A DNA stretch of 64,000 nt from Hirudo medicinalis. Its lineage: Eukaryota > Annelida > Clitellata > Hirudinida > Hirudinidae. The stretch spans positions 314,529 to 378,528 of the forward strand of contig MPNW01000193.1 in the NCBI GenBank assembly GCA_011800805.1, given 5' to 3'. This document shows, piece by piece, positions 49,502 through 62,931 of the stretch. The first letter of the stretch is position 1; each line of letters opens with the position of its first letter. Under the pieces are notes generated by a model. The model worked only from the letters and a program-made list of their open reading frames with translations. It did no database searches and had not been told where the DNA came from. The position numbers and the translations under genes were made by a program.

Positions 49502-52500
49502 TCATCGCTTCTTCGAGCAGCCACTCTGTAAAAGGTAAATATTGAATTTTAATTAATGCACGCTGTGTTAATATTTGCAAACGTTAGAAAGGTTAATCCG
49601 GAATCGAATTTAGAAAGCGAGACAAAACGAAATGTCTAACATGCACAAATGTTAAAAACTCCACATAGCACAAGCCATTATAAACTCAACAGAAATAAGT
49701 TAAGATCAGAAGGATGAACAAAGTAGAGCTTTTTGAAACAGCAAACATTAATTTTGTGTACTTTGGACAGCATTTAACTCCCCTTTTCGTGAGACGCAAA
49801 TTTCAAATTAAACATTCGCTGAATCATTATTAGCTGCCATGTTCAAGTGGCAACCTGATCCAAATCATGACTAAGTACCTTTGCTAAATAGCTTCATACT
49901 TCATTTTATAAAACATAATTATTTATGCAATTCAAAATTATTTCCAAATTTTTCCCCCCAATTTGGAGTATTTTTTAGTACTAAAAGTCATTTTAGCTAT
50001 TTTATATTTAATACTTAACAATTGACTTAAAGAGTCATTTTTGTTAGATGGTTTTCATGTAAAGCATTATTTCTTGAGCAAATCTATCATGGCAAAACTG
50101 TTAGCCAATAAATATGAACAATGCTTTCCCTAACCCACTCTAGCTACGGATTATTGGAATGGATTTGAGTTGGAAAAAGGATTCGGAACATGAAATGCCT
50201 GGTAATATTGTCCGTGCTAAGTACAAATGAATATCAATTGAATATCAATGCGGACTTTTTGATTGAAATAATATTAATTGATAATTGATTGATAAATATT
50301 AATTATTAATTAATATTAAATAGTAACAAAAAATAAATATAAAAACATGCTTAGATAAGATTACGCTATTATTCAAACATTTTAAACAGTATAACAAATA
50401 ACAACAAAATTATTAATTAAAATCGTTGAAATCGAGATCGAGGCTGATCACTGAAAATCGATTGGAAACCAGAAAACCACCACCAAGATATCAAGCCGCT
50501 GGAATTAGGGGGCAATGAAACAATGCCTATCTAAGTACTCACCTTGGACATCATGGGCAAACCGCGGAAGGGATTAATTGTTATTCATAAAACGCTGGCG
50601 GGCCCTTGGGGCAGGGCTTGGCTTGGGGGCCTCTGCACTGGCGTTGAACCAGTTGATTTCAGTTGGCCCGGTAAGACCGCGTCTGTCCTCGAAAACAGAG
50701 AAGCGCTGGGCAGAAAAGTCTATGCTCTGGGGTCTACCGTTAGAACGCAATTTATCGAGGTGACTCATTCTCATTTGGGGCACAGGGGCTTGGGGAGAAG
50801 GTTCGGGCAGAGAAAGGGGGAGACTGTCTTGTCTGGGTAGGGTGTTGAGAGTCTGCTTTAAGGTGTCTTCGGGGACATCGCCAGCGAAACTAGCACGGTC
50901 GCTTTCATCAACGGAATCGAAACTCACCGAAGTAGTGGACAAATGTTGTTGTGAAGAGTGCATTGGAAGTCCAAAGGAATCTCTCTTCTGGCCAACCAAG
51001 TCCATGAGCGTGATCTTAGGAGGGTCCTTGACAAAGTCCGTTCTTGTCACGGGCTTCTTGGCCGGCTGGCTTTGCAAGTTATTCAGGAAGGACAGATCAG
51101 AGAATGGATCGATTGGGTTGGATGGCTGAGCAACAGGAGTCTGTTTCTGAGGAGTTTGGGGTTGCTGAGGAACAGCGCCTAATGGGGAGATGAGATCTGA
51201 GGGAAAGACAGGAGTGGGAGCAGCCAAGGGTGCGCTGAGAGCCTCGAAAGAAGTCCATCCATTTTGAGCTTGCAGCACTGCCTTGAATGGTGACGGCTGG
51301 CTCATAGGGTAAGCCTTTGGTGAGAAGGATGGATTTTGGAGTGGAGACAGGTTGCCCTCCATTCCGGAAAACTGAAACAAATGCTTTCTTGAATTTTCGG
51401 TTCACAACTTTGCAACAATCCGGTACGTCACTCACTGTAATGTCGTTACTAAGAATGTATATATGAACCTGGCTGGCAAGGAGCTGTTGGTATTGGGGCA
51501 CAACAGGTGGTTTGACAGGTGATGTTGGAGGGGAAGAGAGCAGATTGATGGAGTCTTTAGGGCTGGTCATTGCCGGCGTTGGTGCCACTTCGTGGGCTCC
51601 AAAGACTTCGTCTAACAGAAGAGCAGTAAGATCAGAATTTGGCTGGGCTTGTACGGGTGGTGAAGGGGCAGCCTGCAATCACTTGTTGGGATGATTATCA
51701 TGGAAGTGATTCTATCGTTAATACATTAATAATTGATAATAGTCAATAATTGTATCGTTATAATTAAGTATATAAGTATTATAACTAATGTAATTATATT
51801 AGGGATGTACATATATTTTGTTTATTAGTAAAACTTTATTGATATTATTTATGTTACTAAAATGGTCACTTTAACAGGAGTAAAACTGAAATCAAAATGT
51901 TGAATCCATGTAAGAAGTAAGAGGCCCCTCACCAGTTCAAGTCCAAAAAAATCATTTTCCAAACTTAGCAGGTTCTTATTGGCATCAACCTGTGGACAGC
52001 GAAGCATCATCAGCATTTATAAAACACAATGAAGACAAAGATGACAATATTAATAATGGTTGACAAATAAATAAAACAGGAATAATCGAGACAATCACGT
52101 TTAATAATATAATATAAACAACATGGCTTCTCACAGTTGGATTGTTCTCAAGAGGACCGTTAGTCTGTTCGGCGACATTAACCTCTCCATCAGCGTTCGT
52201 AGTTTCAGTCGCCTCAACTCCATCTTCAGGTTGGTTGCGCTTCTCTTCCAAGGCCTGGAAAAGCTCCTTCAGACAAGCCACTGGTACGTCGGCCTGAAAA
52301 TGATTTCCAAGATTAAATTTAAAAAAAAAATAAAACGAATATTACGCGATTAACAGAAAAAAAATTATAAAAATTATAAGCTGAATTGTTGTACGCTATA
52401 ATTTCATTGCGATGTCATTGTACATTGTCTCATTGCTTATTGTAATTTCATTGTAACATCAAATTAGACCTACCACAATTTCATTGTTTGGATGATTTAT

Positions 52501-53466
52501 TTTTATTTAAGAGGTTTATTGTCACTTTAATGCAATTATTGGGACTTCTTTTTTTTTGTTACTCACAGATTTTTCTGTCTTGATTGCAACGCATCGGTGT
52601 TTGCCATTTTCGTCGTTGATGATGTAAGCAAATGTCCTGGAGTCTCCAATGTCTCTCGCTACATAGGAGATGATGCTCAACTCGTGACGGTGAAGGAGCA
52701 CCTGGATTTGTAGGAAAATAATTTATATTTGACCAACCAGAGTTTGGAGAGTTTGCCTAATTTCCACAATTAATTAGCTTACACGATAACTGCTTTAGAT
52801 TTTATTCTAGTCTCTTAATAAACGTGGATTTGAGTTTTGATCATGTGCTGTTTGCTAGGCAGTTTTACGTTAATTTTCAAAAATTTGAATATTAAAAATT
52901 AATTATTACAAAAACACTTGAATAATCACTTGAGTAAATTAAAGCCCATTACATAACGAGGTGATTATTAGATGCTCCCGCAACAAATACAACAAATTCG
53001 AATGCAGCAACAAACCTCTTTCTTTTCGTCGAATATTGAAATGCCATCCACAGTGAGGTTGAGGACAATCTTTTCCTTGTGCTCACCAAGAGCAAGAACA
53101 GCTGCCTTCAACTTGGCAATGGCAACCTGGCACAACTTCTCACCTTTGGCTTCACTAACATCTTCGAATCCAATGAGTTTGGCTTTGAAACATTGACCAG
53201 CCCCCTCGTACTTTGAGGTGTCCACGGGTTTGGTGGCTGATTCATCGATGTGAATTTAGTACAATTCGGAAGTTTAAAGTGATTGCCATCTTTTATTTTT
53301 GTTATTGTTAATTACTCGGAGGCAATATGTGCCCGCGAGAATTATTGCGAGTTCTAGTTTTTCCGGATCTAAAAGTTGAAATGGTTAAAATACCTTTCTT
53401 GTTCTTGTTAAGGGTTGTCTTCTTCTCCTTCTCTGGAGCTTCAACTTTTTCTGCTGGTTTCGACAT
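49502..53466 (-). CDS. DAB: Disabled (Dab1/Dab2-type) PTB endocytic adaptor
   Basis: Cargo-selective clathrin adaptor whose PTB domain binds NPxY tails and phosphoinositides. Exon 1 (53,394-53,466) encodes a Lys-rich start (MSKPAEKVEAPEKEKK). The PTB domain spans 53,016-53,236 (CFKAKLIGFEDVSEAKGEKL, ISIFDEKKE), 52,569-52,702 (HELSIISYVARDIGDSRTFA) and 52,135-52,293 (VPVACLKELFQALEEKR). Later exons at about 51,934-51,990, 51,434-51,674 and 50,542-51,372 form a Pro/Ser/Gln-rich tail with the AP2-type motif IDPFSDL. The main frame stops at 50,574, but one frame over the same exon continues NPFRGLPMMSK to a consensus AAG|GTGAGT donor. A 24-nt exon at 49,502-49,525 then adds SGCSKKR and a stop. 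I favour a one-base assembly error there. Confidence 0.9.
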
Positions 53467-54984
53467 TTTTGATTTCTAAAGAGGGAAGAATGCATAAACA
53501 TCAAAAATTTATTGATTCAAGTTCAACTTTAATTCTCTTTCGTCAGCACACTTCCAGCGCATTCATTTTATTCGCGCATTCAAAATTATTTGCCATTTTT
53601 TTTCACAACTTTTTAAATTCAACTGGACAATTTAAATTTAGCTGCTCACCAGAGGTACTTTTTTTTTTATGTCAATCTAGATTTTCCTCTTGAAAGTCCA
53701 GACTTGAGCCAAGTTTCAATGTGTCTTGAGATTCAACCGTCCTATTGAAAAATGGACAACAAGAAAGATTGAATTCAACTCTGAATTCTCACCAAACACT
53801 CTACTTCCAAGGCTTGATTAACTAGGAAGCGAACACAAAACTTCAGCCTCTCTAGGAGCCGATGATTGCAACAGGCAAATGAGTCCGACAGTGAAATAAA
53901 ACAGAAAATTAAGAAAACAAACGGACTCTGAACCTAACAGGAAAGTCGATGGCTTTGGGAGAGACTCAGATCTCTACTTAGCACTCCGTTTTAACTTAGA
54001 ATCCGATCGACAGGATAGTTGTTAGACAATCGTTTCATCGATTAAGACGAACTTATTTATATATCTATATATATGAGAGACGCCCATCCCTGAAAGTGAT
54101 TTGCATTAGGTTTACTTTTAAACTTGTTTATGAGAGCGAGACGAGAGTCTATAATGAAATGCATCTGGCGGAGAATGAATGAATGAATGACTGAATGAAC
54201 GGTTGAATGTGTCACGTGTGCGGGTTGGGGAAGATAATTTGACAATAAAAAGGTTGATATGATTCGTGAAGAGTTGGGGAATGACATCTTGATATCATAC
54301 ATCATTGTGAGTAGGTTGAAAGTCTTGACAGTCCGACATTTGTAGAAATTAGATTAATTTCAAGTTCATTTGGCTGTGTTAACAGGAAAGAAATCATCAC
54401 GTGAAAGTGGTGCCACGCATGGCCTGGTGTTGAGTGGTTTGATGAATGCCGAGAATTTAAAACATAAATTCTCCGAATATCTTTATTCCTTGATTTCAAT
54501 GAAACGATTTTAATTAACACTTGCGAGGTTTTTTGTGTTTCTGCAGAAGAAACATGAAGTGTCTTTAGTAATTGCAAATTTATGAGTGTGCTGAACCAAG
54601 AATATTTACTTTGTGAGTTTTTTGGTGACTAGGAGATAAATTGTCAAATTTATTGTCAAATCAGTTGTTGTTAATGTCGACGTTAATGGTGATCTTAATG
54701 AAGATTGCTGTAAATTGGACACAACGTAAATTCATCACTGTCGAAACAGGTGACAGTTAAAATAATAACAATAATCTAAATAATAGTTGAATAATTCTAA
54801 TTTTCATCGGTTTTAATGGTTGATTCTTGCTTATCAGCACCCCAATTAAGAAGAGATGATCACATGAATAAAATCATATCGACTCAGGAATTTCTATGTT
54901 AATTCACCAGCGACACGACAAGCAGGTAATTAATTGGCTGCCAGATTAAATTTAATGTGAGATCCTGAACAGAGGAAGGAGTAT
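53467..54984. other. Upstream region of Disabled
   Basis: AT-rich presumed promoter and 5' UTR of the Disabled gene. A short TA-rich run lies at about 54,058-54,072. No coding frame supported. Confidence 0.4.
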
Positions 54985-55050
54985 GAAGGAGGAAGAAGAA
55001 GAGGACGACCACGACGACGATGGATGTCACAAGACCTTGAGGTAATTGGC
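54985..55050 (+). mobile_element. Possible non-LTR retrotransposon C-terminal scrap
   Basis: The frame reads EGGRRRGRPRRRWMSQDLEV, resembling the RGRP-x-x-RW motif near the C-terminus of many LINE reverse-transcriptase proteins. Very short, and the surrounding frame is closed. Family recognition is from motif memory only. Confidence 0.4.
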
Positions 55051-55144
55051 CGTTAAAGTTCTTGGGCAGGAGTGAACTTTAGTCTTGTCACTGTCGAAAA
55101 AGGCAGCTATAAATTGTATTTTCACAGGAACCATCCTTTACATA

Positions 55145-55152
55145 TGTTATTA

Positions 55153-55190
<38 letters not shown>

Positions 55191-55200
55191 ATTATTATAA
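55145..55200. repeat. (ATT)n microsatellite
   Basis: Trinucleotide run between the retroelement scrap and the XPNPEP1-like pseudogene. Confidence 0.8.
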
Positions 55201-55469
55201 TTTAAATATGTTTATAAATTTGAATATTCATGTATATTATTTATTAATAAGGTGTTCTCGAACGTGTGATGTAATTAATTCCACATGATTTATGCTCTCT
55301 TTTATGCTGGTTACTGTAAACATTTTACAAACTCCAGAGCTGAAGGACATTTCTCCTGAGTTGCTCTATATTCATTCATCAAATTGTGTCAACAAATCAA
55401 TCTTAAATATTGTAGTAGTTCATTTTATTTCAACAAAGTGATGGTCACGAATGACCACTAACACAAATT

Positions 55470-56085
55470 GTAGTGTTATATTCTGTAAAGATAAAGTTGT
55501 CGAGGAAGATGCCCTTGGTATCATTGGAAAAACCTGCTGTGTCCGAAACAATGTGACCTTTAAGTAATGAAATGAAACATTCCTTTTCATATTCTCATGG
55601 CGTTCCCGAGTGAATTTTCCTTGCGATATCAGTCGTACCATCTAAGTACTGAGCTCCGGAATCGATGAGGTACAAATCATCTATTGAAATTACTTTGTCT
55701 GTTTCTGGAGTTGGTTCGTGGTGGATTAAGGCACCATCTGGACCGGTGGAAGAAATCGTGTCAAAACCGAAGCAGTCAAAATGAGTCTGCTTCTTCCTGC
55801 AAGCCTCGGCATGACCAGCAGCTTCTGCCTGACACCTCCTTTTCGAACCATGAGGAAAAGTCGCAAAGGGTCACTGCATCTCGTTCATGGCAGTTTCTCA
55901 TGCCTTGAATTTCAACTCCATTTTTAACCATCTTCTCCATTGCAACCGGCGAGTATTCCTTCAGCAGTTTCTCTCTTGGAACCACTTGTAAAATGGTTAG
56001 GTTTGTGATGGGAGATATCCATATCTTCCCATGTTGGGCATTGGACACCATTGAACTCAATTCGTCGACGACCCGATGTTAAGGT
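55470..56085 (-). pseudogene. Intronless broken Xaa-Pro aminopeptidase 1 (XPNPEP1-like) copy
   Basis: Cytosolic M24B aminopeptidase P normally removes N-terminal residues preceding proline. Collinear similarity to its middle region runs without introns: KMVKNGVEIQGMRNCHERDA, then TISSTGPDGALIHHEPTPET, then YLIDSGAQYLDGTTDIAR, which keeps two metal-binding Asp positions, and KECFISLLKGHI. It is broken by a frame change near 55,830-55,850 and a TGA at 55,595-55,597, and it ends before the His and Glu metal ligands. The lack of introns in an intron-rich neighbourhood suggests a retrocopy. No poly(A) tail or target duplication was confirmed. Confidence 0.78.
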
Positions 56086-58104
56086 CTGACGATCACCTTA
56101 ACTTCGTCTTCACCACCAGAAATGTTGAGGTGTGTTCGCCCATTTCGTTACCCATAAAGGCCACGGAAATCATTTTATTATGTAGTTGGAATATGATAAT
56201 CGTGTTACCATAGAAACCAAACAAATTGGGCAGGACCAAGCAAACGGGGGCGACATTTCACCCCTTTCCAAATTTCCCTAGAATTAGCTGATGACCCATT
56301 GTTTTGAGGATTCTTCGGGACGTGTCTTTCATATTTAACATCGGAAAAATCATGAGAAATATTGTAATAATGTAGAAACTAGAAAGAGTTGAACTGTGAA
56401 AAGACAAAACAAAAAAAACTAGTACGAGTCTACGTCTGTGTTAGTGCAACGCCCAAGTTGACTAAGAAAATCCAACATTCGTGTGGATTTTTATCTGATT
56501 TATATCTGATTATTGATGTGGATTGAGCGAATAGATGGGTGGCTGGGTGGATCAGTGGCTGGATTTTGCTCATTCACATGTTTGTGATGTCTGAGAAGTT
56601 AAACTGATCAGGAGCAAACTGGTTTCAGTGACTATGAAGTCACATGTAAAGTCTTGACAAGATTACACTTAGCGGTTATGTCAGACACCTTACAAGTTGA
56701 CGTGGTTAGGATTTTTAAATCCGCTGAAATGTGAATATCGCACAACCGTTTTAAACTGTTCATGAAAGGTTTTATGTTTAAAGCAATATTAGAAAAATTA
56801 AGATCGATTTCACTTTAAAAATATGAATTGTTTAAAAAAAGTGGGAAATTGAAGATTCACAAAAACTACTAAAATTAAAGTTCTTACATCTACACTCACG
56901 AATATTCCTAGCCTAGTAATGCCAGAACATTGTTAATACTAAGCAGCTCAATCATTTAACAAATATTGACTAATTAACATGAAATTATACGTGCATTTAG
57001 ACTTTAAAATTCACCCATTAATGTAAATTAATAAACTTGAAACACCAGTCTAATTTATTTAAATTTGAGAAAGTCAATGCTGGTACATTGAAGTGTTTAT
57101 CTTCACTCCAAATGAAAGATGGTTCATGCGCTCGCGGACTAGAGTCCAGAAACTCAGAAGACTTATGGATGTTTATTTTTTACTTTATCGAGACCATTAT
57201 TTTACAAAATAAACCAGTCTCAGACATTGAGCACCAATCTATTTCTCGTGCCAATTCCTGAGATACATCCAAACGACTATGCTGTTATTCCACGTCACTT
57301 TGTGGAAGCAAGAAATCATTTGAACGCGCAGTACCAAATAAAAGTAAGTAAACTTCCACTTATCTCGGAACTTGACTGTTCGATAGTTGTTCCACTCTTA
57401 CAAAACAAGATTGTTTTTGCTAATTCAGAGTAAGGTACTGCAACACTATAGGGTGCTAAATGCAGCTTTCTTCCATATCAAGAAGGAAATGTGATATAAC
57501 TGCCATCTTAAGACATTCATAACTGAAACAAACAGCTGGAGAATTGGAAACTTTATTGATCGAATCAAACATGAAGCATATTAGAGTGTAAACAAGTGCA
57601 GTTTGATTGGAAATTCCTTGAAACATAAGGTAAACTCCGGCCGGGAAGTTTACGAGTGAAATTAAAATTCAATTGTGAAGAAACTAAATTGTAATCATCC
57701 CATGCTTTGCTGCTTGTGTCTGGATTCAAATGTAATTCTGAAGAACATCAGAACATGAATAAGCTTGCCACATAAGCAGCTCATCCTGAGGAAAAGAATA
57801 AAATAAAAGCAAGATGGTATTTCATTAAAATTATTTTAAAAAAAAACTGAATGTCGTATGACTTCGACCAACCTGAGGGATATAGAGACACAGGCCTCTG
57901 AGTTTTATAAATTCTGATCTTTTGTTGTTGGAACACTACAATGCACATGCAAAAAGAATAAATAAGATCTTTGAATAGAAATCATTACTAAAAATACACA
58001 AACTACGAGACTAGATGCGTCACAAATATTCAATTACATAATGGCACTCGTTCCCCTGTTCACAATCCGTTTCACAATGTCCTATTCCACTAAGAACGAC
58101 GAAA
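56086..58104. other. Intergenic region, XPNPEP1-like pseudogene to C6orf62-like gene
   Basis: AT-rich. A plus-strand frame at about 57,227-57,345 (EIHPNDYAVIPRHFVEARNH) ends at a consensus AAA|GTAAGT donor. It might be an orphan exon, but no partner or family is recognised. Confidence 0.4.
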
Positions 58105-59762
58105 TCAAGTCCTACGACAACCTCGTATTTCTAAAGAACTTATTGGTGCAAATATCGAACGACGCACAATAACAAGTGAGCAGACGGATGTCAACATCAT
58201 CGGTTCGTTACGCGAGCCAGCGATTCGGCCAAAGAATGCGTTCGAAACCTGCGTCTGATGCCTGGAAACAAACAGGAAGACATCTCGATTGCCGTTGGTG
58301 AGGACTTGCTCCGAGTTCGGAAGGAAGTCGTCGATCACCATCAACCCCTGCAGTCTGCTCTGCCACTCCACACTCTCGAGAAGAAACTGGTGCTGAAGAA
58401 AACAACATCCACCAGGTCACTTGATGACGTTGCAAATAAATCAGGAATATTTGAATGGATTTGGAAAAATATCATTATCAAATGTTGAACTTAGACTTCA
58501 ACAAATAAGCAGAAAAAAGACTAGAAAAAGTAGAATTGCATTGCAACTTAAACCATCCCCAAAACCAACCTCTAGGGGGAGATAGCGGCCATGTGGATCA
58601 TCATGCCACTTGGAAAATAGGACGCATTCGATCTTTTCTATGTCCTTCCTCGGCCAAAAGAAGAAATCGATGTCACCGCTCGACCCCAAAGTGCCACCCT
58701 GTTTAAAGAGTCAAATTAGTTAATTAAAATGACGACGGCACGGGGAATGCACGAGTCTACCTTGTGGACGGGCTTCCATTTGGACAGGTGGATCTGGACG
58801 AGGTCCCTCATGAAGAGCTCCTCAGACTTTTGGGAGAGAACACCGTCCATCTGTTCGTCACCATCCAATCATCAACTAGCTATACATCACTATTTCAATT
58901 GATTTAAGTCATTTTATCAGACAATATACAATGTTATTATTTAGTGATCATTTTGAATGATAAAATCAATTGAAATGATAACATATAAGAAAAACACCAA
59001 ACTGTCCATCAAAAAGAATGTATCCCCACTTACAGGTGACACTTGCCTACAACGCTAGGATGTAATCAACATGGAAACTCATACAACTCAACAAATAAGA
59101 ACAACGACCAAAAGAATATTGAGTAAAAAAAACAAAATACATTAATGAGAATACAAGAATGATACAAGGCATGGGGAATGTGTATTTTGAAAACACCAAG
59201 ACCCACAACGTGAGATTTAAGATTTCGTTCAAAGAAAGTGGATCAGACAATGATACTGTACTTGACAAAGATATCTTGTTATTTAGTATACGATACTTAG
59301 TACATTAAGTACACAGATAAGCAAGAATATTTAAGGGAGAATGTTTCTAAGGTTGTCTGAGTCCCATCCACCCACCCATCCATCCATCCATCTGCCATTA
59401 ATAATAACAAGAACAAAATACACAAAAATTTCAGTGACCGTTAGTTGTCCATTAAGCATCACCTACTTTGGTCTTCTTGATGACATCATCCTTGAAGTCG
59501 TTCGTCATGACCGTGACCACTTCTGTAGATTCGTACACAGAACAGGGCTGACGGTAAAATCAGCAACAAATGTTAGTAAAAAGTAAACACGACATTCGAA
59601 CGACCGCTCGTCGTAATCGTAATCATTGCACACCTTCTCCTTGAAGTGAAATACAACATAAACTTTGAATTGGAACTGATCTGCCAACGACTCCTTTTTC
59701 TTCTTAAGTTGCTTTCGAAGTCTATTTTGCTGGGCAAATTTCCTGGCTATGGCGCTGGACAT
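58105..59762 (-). CDS. C6orf62: C6orf62-like conserved protein
   Basis: Function poorly known; strongly conserved in vertebrates. Five exons join: about 59,634-59,762 ([20 protein letters not shown], the family's most recognisable segment), about 59,471-59,549 ([16 protein letters not shown]), about 58,763-58,852 ([19 protein letters not shown]), about 58,570-58,698 ([20 protein letters not shown], matching the family WPRNDIEKI block) and 58,105-58,392 ([12 protein letters not shown]). The last exon aligns more loosely and ends [11 protein letters not shown] 59,762 opens [14 protein letters not shown], of length comparable to the vertebrate N-terminus. Total of about 240 residues is close to the human protein. 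Confidence 0.85.
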
Positions 59763-62358
59763 GTCGCTAGGTTTTTTTTTGTTCGGGTCCGCCTCAAACG
59801 AGCTAATAAGTCTTCGACCTCCTCGGTAAGCAAACGGTAAGGACTAAGAGAGAAACGCGTTCGTGGAGCGACCGAACGCTCCCGTGTTTAACTTGAAAGC
59901 TTGAACCAAGAAAATGGAAGTGCTAAAGAGGGACTTCTGGCAACAGCGTTCACGGACTCCGAACGACAAGGAGTCGGACGTGTTTGTCTAAATCTACTGC
60001 TTTATGTACACAGTGATGAAAAATAATGGAAATAAATTAAAACAGCACAATTCGAAGGCATTTGTGAATAGATTTGCATTGGGCTGTATCATCGGATTTT
60101 CGACTGTCGACCTGAGCTGATACAATTGCGCGGATGTTGTTCTTTCTCCATCTTCTTCTTGATCTTGTTGTAAATAGGCGGTGATGACTTCAGGCTTCAG
60201 TCGATAATGGCGGTCATCGGTTCGATTGCTGTCTTCATCTACGATTATGGATGGCTGACAATTCTCGACAACAAATATTTTCCAATAAAGCACTTATGCC
60301 AATATCATACAACAAATATGAAAAGTGAACTGCAGCTGATACCGTCGAACTCTGCCCATATCGTGCCTAACGAGCGAGAATCGTCCAACATACCCCTAGA
60401 TGAAACGAATTCAGCGAACTTTCCTAAATTTCGCATTTCGAAAAGTCTGTCACTCAAAACGTTTCCAAATATTCCTTCTAGCGCCTTATAACCAAGCCAA
60501 AATACCATTAAAATGCGGAACGGCAGATATCGGCCATTAACAGAGTTCGAAGTACAACAGAGTTGACTTAACGAAAACAAAATCGCCTTCTATGTCATCA
60601 CAAAATAACTTGTGACTTCATATTTTAAATTTATGTTTATTTTTTTTTATAATACATTGCAATTCAAATATTTTATATTTTATAATATATATAATAAATT
60701 GCCTACCCTTGCTGGATATCATCCACATCTTACATAATCGTTACTTAAATGGATTATTTTTAAACTTAAGGACTCTTTAACCTGTTTATAAACTGTAAAT
60801 TTTACCAAAATATCAAAGGTATTAAAAACAATGCATGTCCCATATAAAATATTCTACCATTTTAAAACATTTAAATTATTGACTGCATTAATTTAAATGT
60901 GCATCTTATACATAGACGCACCTGCAATATTTCGGTGCTATTCTTGCTAAGTCAAAGGGAAAATGCCACTTTGAGAATGTTTAAATAAATTGGAACATGT
61001 TTCACTAACCTACATTACTCAAATCTCTGCATCTCTCCTTCTGTTTACGAAACAAATAAATAAATAGCTTTAAGTAATCAAAAATATTTAGAAGGAGTAT
61101 TTTCCAGTGCATGTACTGAATGACTGAGAGAGGACATTTGTCATTTGTCAACAAATGTAATTTTGAGAAAATAAGAATAATATCGACGGAACAAAAAATA
61201 CAATTCAAAGCCCTAACAAATTAAATAATACTACAATACTGAGGTAACAGGAAGAAGCCAACGAATATCCAAAATAAGTTATTTTGCAACTATTACTTTA
61301 ACAATCCATAACTCGTACGATTACAGGCTTCTTACTTAAACAACCATTTTCTTCACCAGATGCCCGGTCTGGTATTTTTCGTTTGATAGTTATTTCATAA
61401 AAGTAGCATTTTGTTTTAAACGTGAATCGGGTTGACACATTTTTTTGCACAAATGGCAGCTTTACGACGTTAAATAATTTTACCCTGACAAAATGGATCA
61501 TTTTTATTCGTAACCATGTTACTCGTCGTTGGTTGAGTTTCTGTGTTCTGATACACTCATGATAGGTACAGCAACACAGGGCAAAAACACATACACAATA
61601 CACAATACAAAATAATGCCCAAGGTACCCGCTCGTGAAAGCATAAGTGACGTGAAACTAAGATGATAGGATGCAATCATATAATATGTTGGCGTCTGCGA
61701 GATTTGTTACCGAAACTAATTTGTGTATACAAACATTTATTCAATCACAGTTTACAATTGATATTCAATCAGGATACAAATGATATTCACTCGAGATTCA
61801 GATGATATCCACTCGTGTGAACAGAAGCGCGAAATGCATGCGAGAGCAAGATTAAGGAAGGGGCGCTTAAAAAGGAATTTTTCTAATAACGCCTGGCAGT
61901 TTCTTCGGCTCTAAGCGATAATAGGGTCGGCACGGGGACTTTAAAAAAAACAGCTAGTATGGTGATTGAAAATAATTAGAATTTCTTTTAATCAACCAAT
62001 CAATCAATCGATCATTCAATCAACACATCTTTCAATCTTTCATTCAATCAAAAAGAAACCTAAAGAAAGGAGTCGAGGATTTAGCATCAGATGTAATACG
62101 CATCTACCCCCTCTCTCTCTTGTGAACTCGTCAGGTCGAGGATTCTAAAGTGAATTAAGGATGAACATTGACGTCATTTATACGGTTGATTTTAAAGCCA
62201 GGAACTAAAACTGATTTTGAGAAAGTCTTGGTTGAAAAGATTCTGATTGATTCAATCAAGCCTCCAACCACCAACTGCCGGTTGAAAAGCAGAGAACCGA
62301 TTGGATTAAAATCTACTCTCTCCACTCAGTCGTCGACATCTCTCTGAGGTTAGAGGTC
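59763..62358. other. Divergent intergenic region, C6orf62-like to SSBP
   Basis: Presumed promoters of both genes. The 95-codon plus-strand frame at 60,207-60,491 has no recognisable domain or splice support. Otherwise AT-rich and empty. Confidence 0.45.
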
Positions 62359-62931
62359 ATGTACGCCAAAGGAAAAGGATCCAGTGCTCCATCCGATGCC
62401 CAGGCCAGAGAAAAGTCAGTTCATGAATATTTAGCAGTACGAATGAGTCAGTTCATGAATATTTGATTATGTGAATTTGGATGTGTGTTAATGTTTGTTA
62501 ATATTTGGAAATAATTTAAATATTTCTTTTCATTTTTATTATAAACATTGGATTATTAAATTTAACCAATTTAAGCGTTTATTTATTGTTTTAAAGGGCA
62601 CAAGTTGCTAAAAAACATCTACAATTTCCTGCGTCCATCGCTCGGAACCCCGCGTCCAAAATGGCTGCTTTTAATTGAATCTGCTTCTCAATTATTTCCC
62701 AACATTTCAAGCTATTTGATTTTTATTTTTATTAACTTGCAATTACTTGCAATTACTTGCATGTGATGGCTTGCGGGTGGCGTAAAAATAATAAGTGATG
62801 CAAAAATAATAGCAGACGAATGCGTAACAGTTACAGGACGATTGCGTAATATTTCCAGACTTGCCCTCTACGTGTACGAGTACCTGCTCCACAGTGGTGC
62901 TCAGAAAAGTGCTCAAACCTTTCTTTCTGAG
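62359..62931 (+). CDS. SSBP: Single-stranded DNA-binding protein SSBP2/3/4 family, 5' end
   Basis: LIM-domain-binding cofactor that stabilises LDB1 transcription complexes through its N-terminal LUFS domain. Exon 1 (62,359-62,414) encodes [18 protein letters not shown]. Exon 2 (62,859-62,931) completes the Lys codon and encodes [20 protein letters not shown] and FLSE, then a GAG|GTCTGT donor. These match the vertebrate SSBP N-terminus almost residue for residue. The gene continues past the window; no third exon was found before 64,000, so intron 2 is at least 1 kb. Confidence 0.93.

Noticed and set aside
54988..55050. Arg-rich peptide as a nuclear protein exon
   Set aside because: The RGRP-RW pattern fits a retrotransposon C-terminus better, and the flanking frame is closed.
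60207..60491. 95-residue plus-strand frame
   Set aside because: No recognisable domain, composition or splice evidence; likely chance in an intergenic region.
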